This document shows positions 1 through 5,410 of a stretch of DNA of 5,712 nucleotides, in pieces. This stretch comes from an uncultured Lachnospiraceae bacterium. Lineage in GTDB: Bacteria > Bacillota > Clostridia > Lachnospirales > Lachnospiraceae. Position numbers and translations under genes: made by a program. The notes under the pieces were generated by a model. The model made no database searches. It saw only the letters and a program-made list of their open reading frames with translations, and was not told where the DNA came from. The stretch is from contig CATYEA010000131.1 of assembly GCA_958405355.1 (NCBI GenBank), positions 1 to 5,712 of the forward strand, read 5' to 3'. Numbering within the stretch: the stretch's first letter is position 1; each line of letters starts with the position of its first letter.

Positions 1-1213
1 CGATGTTTGTATATGCTTCCAGTTTTGTAGGCATAAGGTTCATCGGACAGGCATTCACACAACGTCCGCAGCGGATACATGCAGATGGCTCTGCAAGTTC
101 TGCATCCTGTTTATCAAAAATCAAAAGACCGTTGTTCTGTTTAAGGATTGGGAAATCATCAGACATCATGGCCTGACCCATCATAGGACCACCGGAGATG
201 ATCTTGGATGGAGTACCCTTATAACCGCCGCAAAATTCAACAATATCCTTAATGGATGTACCGATCGGAACACGTACGTTCTTAGGCTCATTAATTGCGG
301 AACCGTCAACAGTCAGACGTTTTGTTGTCAATGGCATACCAGTTGCCACATAGTTTGCAAGAACTGCGATAGATGTTACGTTCATAACAACGCATCCAAC
401 ATCGGATGGCAATTTCCCTGGAGGTACCTGACGTCCTGTACACTGATCGATCAAAACTTTTTCAGCACCCTGTGGGTAACGGGATGGTAATGTTTCAACT
501 TTGAAAGTAACGCCATCCATCTTAACCTGGCCTAAAAGTTCTGTCATAAGCTTGATTGCCTCTGGTTTGTTGTCTTCAATACCGATAACAGCATATTTAA
601 CATCGAGCAATTTTGCAACAAGCTTCATACCTTCAACAACACTGTCGGCATCCTCAAGGATTTCCCGAACGTCTGGAGTAAGGTATGGTTCACACTCTGC
701 AGCATTGATCAATAAATAATCAATTGCAGCTTTAACTTCCGGTTTCGGGCTGATCTTGATGTGTGTAGGGAAACCAGCACCACCAAGACCTACAAGACCA
801 GAATCATGAGCGGCTTTGATTAAATCTTCGTCGCTATTGATCACTGGCGGCTTGATAGCTGGATCAACAGTCTGCTGTCCATCGCTTTCGATGATTACAG
901 TCTGGGCTTTTGAACCATTCTGCATTAAAATTGAATCAATTTTTTTAACCTTTCCTGACACACTGGAATGAATTGGTGCGGAGAAAGGTGCAGTGCTGTC
1001 ACCAACAATGGTACCGACAAACACTTCGTCGCCGACTTTAACAGTAGGCGTACAAGGTGCACCGATATGCTGCTGCATAACCAGGGTGACCTGTGCAGGA
1101 ACCGGCATGTCCACAGTCGCACAATCTTTTGTGTTTTTTCTGTGAGGCACGGCTGCTCCAGGGCTTTTTACAATTCCTAACTTACAAAGAAGTCCATTTG
1201 AATTTTTAGCCAT
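1..1213 (-). CDS. rnfC: RnfC, Rnf electron transport complex subunit C (3' end cut by window edge)
   Basis: RnfC is the peripheral, cytoplasmic NADH-side subunit of the Rnf complex, which moves electrons between reduced ferredoxin and NAD+ and exports Na+ or H+. About 404 residues are visible; clostridial RnfC is usually around 440, so only the C-terminus, with the second 4Fe-4S cysteine set, is missing. Seen in order: an N-terminal PHRK segment (about residues 22-25); a barrel-sandwich stretch with KVGDE and APIHSSVSGKV (about 59-93); a NuoF-like glycine-rich nucleotide loop GLVGLGGAGFPT (139-150); an ECEPY motif (173-177) matching the NuoF flavin-site region; an SLBB-like region (about 275-335); and the first ferredoxin cluster, C379, C382, C385 and C389-P. 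The ATG at 1213 is supported by a perfect AGGAGG six bases upstream. It lies downstream of the apbE-like gene on the same strand. The remaining rnf genes presumably follow beyond position 1; that is inference. Confidence 0.95.
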   Translation of the reverse strand, partial: MAKNSNGLLCKLGIVKSPGAAVPHRKNTKDCATVDMPVPAQVTLVMQQHIGAPCTPTVKVGDEVFVGTIVGDSTAPFSAPIHSSVSGKVKKIDSILMQNGSKAQTVIIESDGQQTVDPAIKPPVINSDEDLIKAAHDSGLVGLGGAGFPTHIKISPKPEVKAAIDYLLINAAECEPYLTPDVREILEDADSVVEGMKLVAKLLDVKYAVIGIEDNKPEAIKLMTELLGQVKMDGVTFKVETLPSRYPQGAEKVLIDQCTGRQVPPGKLPSDVGCVVMNVTSIAVLANYVATGMPLTTKRLTVDGSAINEPKNVRVPIGTSIKDIVEFCGGYKGTPSKIISGGPMMGQAMMSDDFPILKQNNGLLIFDKQDAELAEPSACIRCGRCVNACPMNLMPTKLEAYTNI

Positions 1214-1219
1214 TTGAAT

Positions 1220-1225
1220 CCTCCT
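1220..1225 (-). promoter_or_regulatory. rnfC ribosome binding site and leader
   Basis: On the minus strand AGGAGG sits six bases before the rnfC ATG and fixes that start. Just upstream, at 1227-1238, is a perfect 12-bp palindrome, TTTAAATTTAAA, flanked on both sides by GAGG. A small AGGG/CCCT hairpin lies a little further upstream, around 1244-1256. These small leader structures may be chance in AT-rich DNA. Confidence 0.85.
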
Positions 1226-1275
1226 CTTTAAATTTAAACCTCAGGGCATAACCCTTACGTTTAATGATTTAATAT

Positions 1276-1304
1276 ATAATATACTAAATAGTCCTGAATC
1301 TCCA
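1276..1304 (-). promoter_or_regulatory. Candidate rnfC promoter (weak)
   Basis: Reading the minus strand, TGGAGA (1304-1299) and TATTAT (1281-1276) are separated by 17 bases and match the sigma-A consensus at 4/6 and 5/6 positions. Transcription would begin near 1269 and give a leader of about 55 nt. An overlapping TATATT is an alternative -10 but has no good -35. The -10 lies within the left arm of the inverted repeat at 1278-1329. The region is so AT-rich that a -10-like match is expected by chance, so rnfC may instead depend on read-through from the apbE promoter. Confidence 0.35.
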
Positions 1305-1329
1305 TCTATTCTGACTATTTAGGTATATT
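1278..1329. repeat. 16-bp inverted repeat between the apbE-like gene and rnfC
   Basis: The left arm (1278-1293, AATATACTAAATAGTC) and the right arm (1313-1329, GACTATTTAGGTATATT) are complementary over 16 base pairs with a single extra G in the right arm. The inner ten base pairs (1284-1293 with 1313-1322) are perfect. A further GAAT/ATTC pairing (1296-1299 with 1308-1311) could shorten the loop to eight bases. Neither side carries a clean run of Ts, so it is not a standard intrinsic terminator. It could be an operator overlapping the rnfC promoter, an RNA hairpin that modulates read-through, or a processing site. Only the repeat itself is seen directly. Confidence 0.8.
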
Positions 1330-1333
1330 CTTT

Positions 1334-2419
1334 TCAGCCCTCATAGGGCACCAGTTTGTATCCTTCAGCTTCGCCTTCAAAAGACAATAAATCTAGGATA
1401 CTCTCACTATTATAATATACATTTCGCTGTTTATCAACAAATATTGCCAAGACACCATATTTATCCATCAAATCCATGCCCTCATCTAATCCAAGAATAA
1501 AACCGGCCGTGGATAAAGCATCACACAGGACGCTGTCTCCATCAATCACTGTCACCGACATCAAACCGCTGTCTGCCGGATATCCGGTTCGGGCATCTAA
1601 AATATGATGATAACGTACACCGTCTTCTTCAAAATATTTTTCATAATCACCGGATGTAGAAATCGACGTATCTGTCAATGTCAGTATCCCTATCCGGTCT
1701 TCCTGGCCACCTCTCGGATCTCTTAAAGCCACCCGAAACTTACTGCCATCCGGCTTTGTTCCAAAAGTCAGGATTGAACTGCCGGCAGAGATGATCCCTC
1801 CGGATACTCCATCCATGTCGATGGCCTGGGCCGCCTGTGCAATGGCATATCCCTTGCCGATCGCTCCAAGCTCAAACAAAATATGTACATTTTCTGTACT
1901 CAATGTTCCATCAGACAAATTCACTGCCTGATAGTCTACGTTTTCTAAAGCTTCCGCTATCTCCGAATCTGAAGGATGCCGTTGATTTTCACCGCCAATA
2001 TCCCATAATCCGGATACAGAAAGCACCGTTGGGTCAAAACTCCCGCCGCTGTCTTCAGCGACTTCAAGAGCGGTACGAAAAACCTCTTCCCTATCCCCTA
2101 CGGAAACTTCATGCTGTTGATTGAACACACTGACCAGGGAACCGTCTTTTCTCCAGGAAATATCCTGATCCACATCATCCAGGCACTGACTGATCAGCTT
2201 CAGATTTTCTTCCAGCTGATTCTTGTTTCTTCCATATAAAGTAGATGTTATGGCTGTTCCCATGGAAAATGCTGTATCCTGGGCTTCTGCCATTTGTTCT
2301 GTTAAAACTTTGTCACATGAAACGAAAACCATTATTACAGACACCAAACATAATGCCAGAATAATCGTCTTCTTAATGATACCAGAATGTATATCAATCA
2401 CCTCTATACTGCATTCCAT
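1334..2419 (-). CDS. apbE: ApbE-family FAD:protein FMN transferase, lipoprotein
   Basis: ApbE enzymes move FMN from FAD onto a Thr or Ser of target proteins such as RnfG and RnfD, using Mg2+, on the outer side of the membrane. The 361-residue frame has a hydrophobic signal segment (about 18-33) ending at C35 in a permissive lipobox (VFVSC). Family motifs follow in order: FSMGT (51-55), GSFDPTV (126-132), ELGAIGKGYA (183-192), TSGDYEKY (255-262), HHILDARTGYP (271-281) and CDALSTA (299-305). D300 and T304 correspond to the usual metal ligands. Where many homologues have GGD or GGN the protein has AGSS (212-215), a variant I recall in Firmicutes members. It precedes rnfC on the same strand with no obvious terminator between, which suggests a role in maturing Rnf flavoproteins. 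The start is doubtful: the ATG at 2419 has no Shine-Dalgarno and nearly coincides with the predicted transcript start. Function is well supported; partnership with Rnf is inferred. Confidence 0.92.
   Translation of the reverse strand: MECSIEVIDIHSGIIKKTIILALCLVSVIMVFVSCDKVLTEQMAEAQDTAFSMGTAITSTLYGRNKNQLEENLKLISQCLDDVDQDISWRKDGSLVSVFNQQHEVSVGDREEVFRTALEVAEDSGGSFDPTVLSVSGLWDIGGENQRHPSDSEIAEALENVDYQAVNLSDGTLSTENVHILFELGAIGKGYAIAQAAQAIDMDGVSGGIISAGSSILTFGTKPDGSKFRVALRDPRGGQEDRIGILTLTDTSISTSGDYEKYFEEDGVRYHHILDARTGYPADSGLMSVTVIDGDSVLCDALSTAGFILGLDEGMDLMDKYGVLAIFVDKQRNVYYNSESILDLLSFEGEAEGYKLVPYEG
2397..2404 (-). promoter_or_regulatory. Strong Shine-Dalgarno inside the apparent apbE N-terminus
   Basis: The minus strand reads GAGGTGAT over codons 6-8 of the annotated frame. 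This matches the anti-Shine-Dalgarno complement over eight bases. The in-frame triplet at ordinary spacing is ATA (codon 10, 2392-2390), six bases after GAGGTG. There is no ATG, and no GTG or TTG in frame at a usable distance. It suggests that translation begins downstream of the ATG at 2419, at a non-standard codon, or that the start codon has mutated. It could also be chance. Confidence 0.45.
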
Positions 2420-2427
2420 TCTGTTTT

Positions 2428-2456
2428 ATTTTACACTGTTATCGTCCGTTTTTCAA
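2428..2456 (-). promoter_or_regulatory. Sigma-A promoter for the apbE-like gene
   Basis: On the minus strand TTGAAA (2456-2451) and TAAAAT (2433-2428) are separated by exactly 17 bases, each one mismatch from consensus. Transcription should start at about 2421-2422, only two or three bases before the ATG at 2419. T- and A-rich tracts further upstream could act as UP-type sequence. No other promoter in this gap would give a longer leader as convincingly. Confidence 0.75.
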
Positions 2457-2541
2457 GCAACAACCCCAGTTTTTTCTGAGAAGTCTTTTTTGTACTAAAA
2501 AAAATACAACTCATTTTATTCCACCTGGTTTTTCTTTTCCA

Positions 2542-2571
2542 TTGACATTCCTATGAATGGAGATGTAGAAT
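2542..2571 (+). promoter_or_regulatory. Sigma-A promoter for the ABC transporter operon
   Basis: A perfect TTGACA (2542-2547) is followed after 18 bases by TAGAAT (2566-2571), a 5/6 match to the -10 consensus. The start would fall near 2578-2579, giving a leader of about 33 nt before the ATG at 2612. An eight-A run at 2497-2504 lies upstream of the -35. The leader is too short for a T-box, a tandem TRAP site or a riboswitch, so any control is probably at transcription initiation. Confidence 0.8.
2546..2559. repeat. Short inverted repeat in the promoter spacer, possible operator
   Basis: CATTC (2546-2550) and GAATG (2555-2559) form five-base-pair arms around CTAT, between the -35 and -10 of the transporter promoter. 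A second pair, CCATT (2539-2543) and AATGG (2556-2560), brackets nearly the same DNA. The position suits a repressor site, but arms this short arise by chance, and no regulator gene is visible nearby. Confidence 0.3.
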
Positions 2572-2597
2572 AGCCTTTAAGCACTTAATAATTTACT

Positions 2598-2603
2598 AGG
2601 AGG
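2598..2603 (+). promoter_or_regulatory. Ribosome binding site of the binding-protein gene
   Basis: A perfect AGGAGG is placed eight bases before the ATG at 2612. It confirms this start, which also gives a textbook lipoprotein signal peptide. Confidence 0.9.
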
Positions 2604-2611
2604 AATATACT

Positions 2612-3661
2612 ATGAAAAAATCTTCATCATTATTGAAGCTGGCTCTTTGCACAGCACTGGCTGCTTCCGTGCTGAGCGGCTGCGGAAACAGTTCAAAAAC
2701 AGAAACTACGACAGCCGCTGCCGAATCTTCGGATGAGACTGCTGCCAAGGCAGAGACTGCGGATGGTTCCTATACGATCGGTATTTCCCAGTTAGCTGAA
2801 CACGGTTCTCTGGACAACTGCCGTGAGGGCTTTATTGAAGGACTGGCTGAGGAAGGCTTCGTTGAAAACGAAAATCTGACCATTGATTACCAAAACGCTC
2901 AGGGAGACCCGGCCAACGCCAGCGTTATCGCTCAAAACTTTGTTTCTAAAAAATATGATCTGGTATGTGCCATCGCTACTCCGAGCGCCATGGACTGCTA
3001 CAACGCCGCACAGGGCACAGACATCCCTACTATTTTTACAGCCGTATCCGATCCGGTAGCTGCTGAGTTGGTGGAATCCTTGGAAGCTCCAGGTTTCAAC
3101 TGTACAGGAACAAGCGATGCTCTTCCGGTAGAAGATCAGCTGAAAATGATCCGTGCCATGATGCCGGAAGCAAAAACCATTGGTATCATGTATACAACAA
3201 GCGAAGTAAACTCCATCAGCACTTTGGAAACTTACAAAGAACTGGCTCCGAAATATGATTTTGAAATCGTTGAATCCGGCGTTTCTTCTTCATCCGATAT
3301 TCCAATCGCTCTGGATGCCCTTGTTACAAAGGTTGACTGCATTTCCAACATGACAGACAACAATGTTGTCAATAACCTGGATACCGTTCTCGCAAAAGCC
3401 ATAGAAGCAGGTATTCCTGTATTTGGTTCCGAGGTAGAACAGGTTGTCAATGGCTGTGCGGCTTCTATGGGTCTCGACTATGTAGAACTTGGCCGCCAGA
3501 CAGGTAAAATGGCTGCAGCTGTATTAAAAGGCGAAGATGCTTCTACAATTCCTGTTGAAGTTATCAGCAGCGGTTCCCTCTATGTGAACAGCGAAGTTAT
3601 GAGCCAGTTCAACCTGACCATTCCGGATGAATATAAAGACGCTTATACCGAAGCAGAATAA
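2612..3661 (+). CDS. ABC transporter substrate-binding lipoprotein, ABC_sub_bind (TrpX-like) family
   Basis: This is the extracellular solute-capturing component of an importer, anchored by lipid on the outer face of the membrane. The 349 residues begin with a classic signal peptide (MKKSSS, then a hydrophobic core) ending in lipobox LSGC, with the lipidated cysteine at C24. An Ala/Thr/Glu/Ser-rich linker (about 25-52) follows. The two-lobed binding domain starts at YTIGISQLAEHGSLDNCREGF (from 54), an opening typical of the ABC_sub_bind (PF04392) family. Other recognisable elements are TAVSDPV (143-149) and GTSDALPVEDQ (from 166). Characterised relatives such as streptococcal TrpX bind tryptophan, but the family is broad and clostridial genomes often carry several copies, so the substrate is left open. 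It is the first and presumably most highly expressed gene of the three-gene operon, with the permease 23 bases downstream. Confidence 0.93.
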   Translation: MKKSSSLLKLALCTALAASVLSGCGNSSKTETTTAAAESSDETAAKAETADGSYTIGISQLAEHGSLDNCREGFIEGLAEEGFVENENLTIDYQNAQGDPANASVIAQNFVSKKYDLVCAIATPSAMDCYNAAQGTDIPTIFTAVSDPVAAELVESLEAPGFNCTGTSDALPVEDQLKMIRAMMPEAKTIGIMYTTSEVNSISTLETYKELAPKYDFEIVESGVSSSSDIPIALDALVTKVDCISNMTDNNVVNNLDTVLAKAIEAGIPVFGSEVEQVVNGCAASMGLDYVELGRQTGKMAAAVLKGEDASTIPVEVISSGSLYVNSEVMSQFNLTIPDEYKDAYTEAE

Positions 3662-3669
3662 GTAACACC

Positions 3670-3675
3670 AGGAGG
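3670..3675 (+). promoter_or_regulatory. Ribosome binding site fixing a GTG start for the permease
   Basis: AGGAGG lies nine bases before GTG at 3685. No in-frame ATG lies close enough to compete, so the permease starts with GTG. The site sits just after the binding-protein stop codon (3659-3661). Confidence 0.85.
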
Positions 3676-3684
3676 AACTGATAC

Positions 3685-4581
3685 GTGGACATTATTATTT
3701 CAATCATCCGCGGCATTTTAGAGCAAGGACTTATTTACGGCATCATGGCTCTGGGAATCTATATCACCTACTGCATCCTGAATTTTCCGGATTTGTCAGT
3801 GGATGGCACTTTTCCTCTTGGAGCCGCCGTAACCGCTCTTCTTCTGAGTCTCGGTTTTAATCCGTGGCTTGCACTGATCGTCGCTTTTGCCTGCGGTGCC
3901 GCCGCTGGCTTTGTCACCGGTATTTTCCATGTCAAACTGCAGATTACCGACCTGCTGTCCGGTATCTTGACCAGTACAGGACTTTACTCGGTCAATCTGA
4001 TGATCGTGGGCGGAACAGCTTTACTTTCAATCACAAAGGCAAATACCATTTTTAACAGCGGATTGGCCGCACTCTTTCCGGAATCCATTTCCAGATATGT
4101 AACTCTGGTCATCATTTTTATTCTGGCAATGATTCTGAAATTTTTACTGGACTGGTATTTGAAAACCCGTTCCGGCATGCTTCTGCGTGCCACCGGCGAC
4201 AATGAAGTCATGGTAACTTCTCTGGCCAAAGACTCAGGTAAAGTAAAAATCGTCGGATTAATGATTGCCAACGGTTTAGTGGCCACAGCCGGTTCCGTTC
4301 TCTGCCAGCAGCAGCGTTATTTTGAAATTTCCATGGGAACAGGTATGCTTGTTATGGGTATCGCCTCCGTCATCATCGGTATGGCCCTTTTCGGCAAAAT
4401 ACCTTTCATCAAACCGACGTTGGTCGTTATACTCGGTGCCATTGTTTACAAAGCCTGCCTTTCCCTGGCAATTAATTTCGGAATTAACCCGAACAACCTG
4501 AAACTTTTGATGACCATCATTTTCCTTATAGCCCTCGTCTCCAGACGGGCCATTGATGCGAAAGTAGGCTCCAAGTCATGA
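3685..4581 (+). CDS. ABC transporter permease, BPD_transp_2 type (TrpY-like)
   Basis: This integral membrane subunit forms the translocation path for the solute delivered by the upstream lipoprotein. The 298 residues contain about eight or nine hydrophobic segments, roughly at 10-30, 42-60, 62-82, 90-110, 137-156, 188-207, 218-238, 244-265 and 272-288. The cytoplasmic loop RATGDNEVMVTSLAKD (from 168) matches the R-A-x-G-D/E-N signature of the branched-chain/ribose-type permease family and probably contacts the ATPase. An early NFPDLSVDGTFPLGAA motif (from about 33) is typical of permeases paired with ABC_sub_bind proteins. One permease gene is present, so the pore is probably a homodimer. The start is GTG. 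The 3' end overlaps the ATPase start by four bases (ATGA), which suggests translational coupling. Nothing looks truncated. Confidence 0.92.
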   Translation: MDIIISIIRGILEQGLIYGIMALGIYITYCILNFPDLSVDGTFPLGAAVTALLLSLGFNPWLALIVAFACGAAAGFVTGIFHVKLQITDLLSGILTSTGLYSVNLMIVGGTALLSITKANTIFNSGLAALFPESISRYVTLVIIFILAMILKFLLDWYLKTRSGMLLRATGDNEVMVTSLAKDSGKVKIVGLMIANGLVATAGSVLCQQQRYFEISMGTGMLVMGIASVIIGMALFGKIPFIKPTLVVILGAIVYKACLSLAINFGINPNNLKLLMTIIFLIALVSRRAIDAKVGSKS

Positions 4582-5357
4582 TTGAATTAAGTCATATTTA
4601 TAAAACCTTTGAGCCGGGCACAGTCAATGAATCTGTTCTTTTTACAGATTTTAACCTTTCTATTCACAATGATGATTTTATTTCCGTCATCGGAAGCAAT
4701 GGTTCCGGAAAAACAACGATGCTGAATCTTCTCTGCGGAAGTCTTGCTCCGGATAAAGGTCAGATCATCAAAGACGGTCAGGATATTACGAAAATGAAGG
4801 AATACCGCCGGTCCGAATTTATTTCCCGGGTATACCAGGACCCTTCCAAAGGCTCCTGTCCATCTTTTAGTATTCTTGAAAATATTGCTCTGGCCGATAA
4901 TAAAGGAAAACCATTTAATCTGCACCTCGGCATCAAAAAAGACCGTCTGGATTATTACCGGACCCTGCTGGAAACATTGAAACTCGGCCTGGAAAACCGT
5001 CTTGGTGATAAAGTTGGTTCTCTTTCCGGCGGACAGCGTCAGGCCCTGGCCATGCTGACTTCCACATTGACGCCGACCTCACTGATGATTCTCGATGAAC
5101 ATACTGCGGCTCTCGACCCGAAGACAGCAGAGAACATTATGGAACTGACTGACCGTCTTGTTCATGAAAAGAAGCTGACAACTTTGATGGTCACGCATAA
5201 TCTGAAATTTGCCCTTCAGTATGGCAATCGACTGATTATGATGCATCAGGGGAAAGCAATCATTGATGTTTCCGGAGAAGAAAAAAAGAATCTGCCGCTA
5301 TCGGAGATTCTTGGTAAATTTAATGAAATCAGCCTGGAATATGGCAATTCACTATAA
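4578..5357 (+). CDS. ABC transporter ATP-binding protein (TrpZ-like)
   Basis: This is the cytoplasmic ATPase that powers the importer. At 259 residues it is normal length for a single-domain ABC ATPase and all catalytic motifs are intact: Walker A GSNGSGKT (39-46), Q-loop Q87 in RVYQDPSKG, signature LSGGQRQ (149-155), Walker B LMILDE (169-174), D-loop ALDP (178-181) and switch histidine H207 in VTHN. The Q-loop followed by a DPSKG stretch resembles the ATPases that accompany ABC_sub_bind binding proteins. The ATG overlaps the permease stop (ATGA) and no strong Shine-Dalgarno is visible just upstream, so coupling to permease translation is likely. It is the last gene of the operon; the terminator begins four bases after the stop. 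Substrate specificity cannot be read from this subunit. Confidence 0.95.
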   Translation: MIELSHIYKTFEPGTVNESVLFTDFNLSIHNDDFISVIGSNGSGKTTMLNLLCGSLAPDKGQIIKDGQDITKMKEYRRSEFISRVYQDPSKGSCPSFSILENIALADNKGKPFNLHLGIKKDRLDYYRTLLETLKLGLENRLGDKVGSLSGGQRQALAMLTSTLTPTSLMILDEHTAALDPKTAENIMELTDRLVHEKKLTTLMVTHNLKFALQYGNRLIMMHQGKAIIDVSGEEKKNLPLSEILGKFNEISLEYGNSL

Positions 5358-5361
5358 GATT

Positions 5362-5399
5362 AAAGGGATGCCCCATCATCAAGCGGGCCATCCCTTTTT
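5362..5399 (+). terminator. Intrinsic terminator of the ABC operon, probably bidirectional
   Basis: AAAGGGATG (5362-5370) pairs with CATCCCTTT (5389-5397). The stem continues as CCC (5371-5373) with GGG (5385-5387) past one bulged C (5388), around an 11-base loop. A T-rich tail (TTTTTCTTTCT) follows directly on the plus strand. On the minus strand the hairpin is followed by TTTAATCTT, so it may also stop transcription from the convergent CarD-like gene, though less strongly. Confidence 0.9.
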
Positions 5400-5410
5400 C
5401 TTTCTCTAAA

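Noticed and set aside
501..719. 72-codon plus-strand open frame
   Set aside because: It is antisense to rnfC, has no ribosome binding site, and encodes a low-complexity Ser/Thr/Ile-rich sequence, so it is a shadow of the real gene.
925..1180. Open frames on both strands over the 5' part of rnfC
   Set aside because: Both overlap a clear RnfC reading frame with conserved domain motifs, and their products match no recognisable family.
1337..1349. GCCCT/AGGGC hairpin over the last codons of the apbE-like gene, as a terminator
   Set aside because: The stem is only five base pairs and the downstream minus-strand sequence is A-rich (TGAAAAG) with no T-run. It is part of the coding sequence.
2490..2509. 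TTGTA/TACAA dyad around an A-tract in the divergent promoter region
   Set aside because: Five-base arms in a run of As and Ts are expected by chance, and the dyad overlaps neither promoter's core elements.
2572..2611. T-box, TRAP site or FMN riboswitch controlling the transporter
   Set aside because: The predicted leader is about 33 nt. No specifier stem, repeated GAG/UAG triplets or RFN-element core is present, and the rest of the gap shows none either.
3984..4286. 100-codon minus-strand open frame inside the permease gene
   Set aside because: It is antisense to a well-supported membrane protein, with no ribosome binding site or family resemblance. The minus-strand frames at 3232-3450 and 4587-4925 and the plus-strand frames at 1837-2124 and 2223-2498 were rejected likewise.
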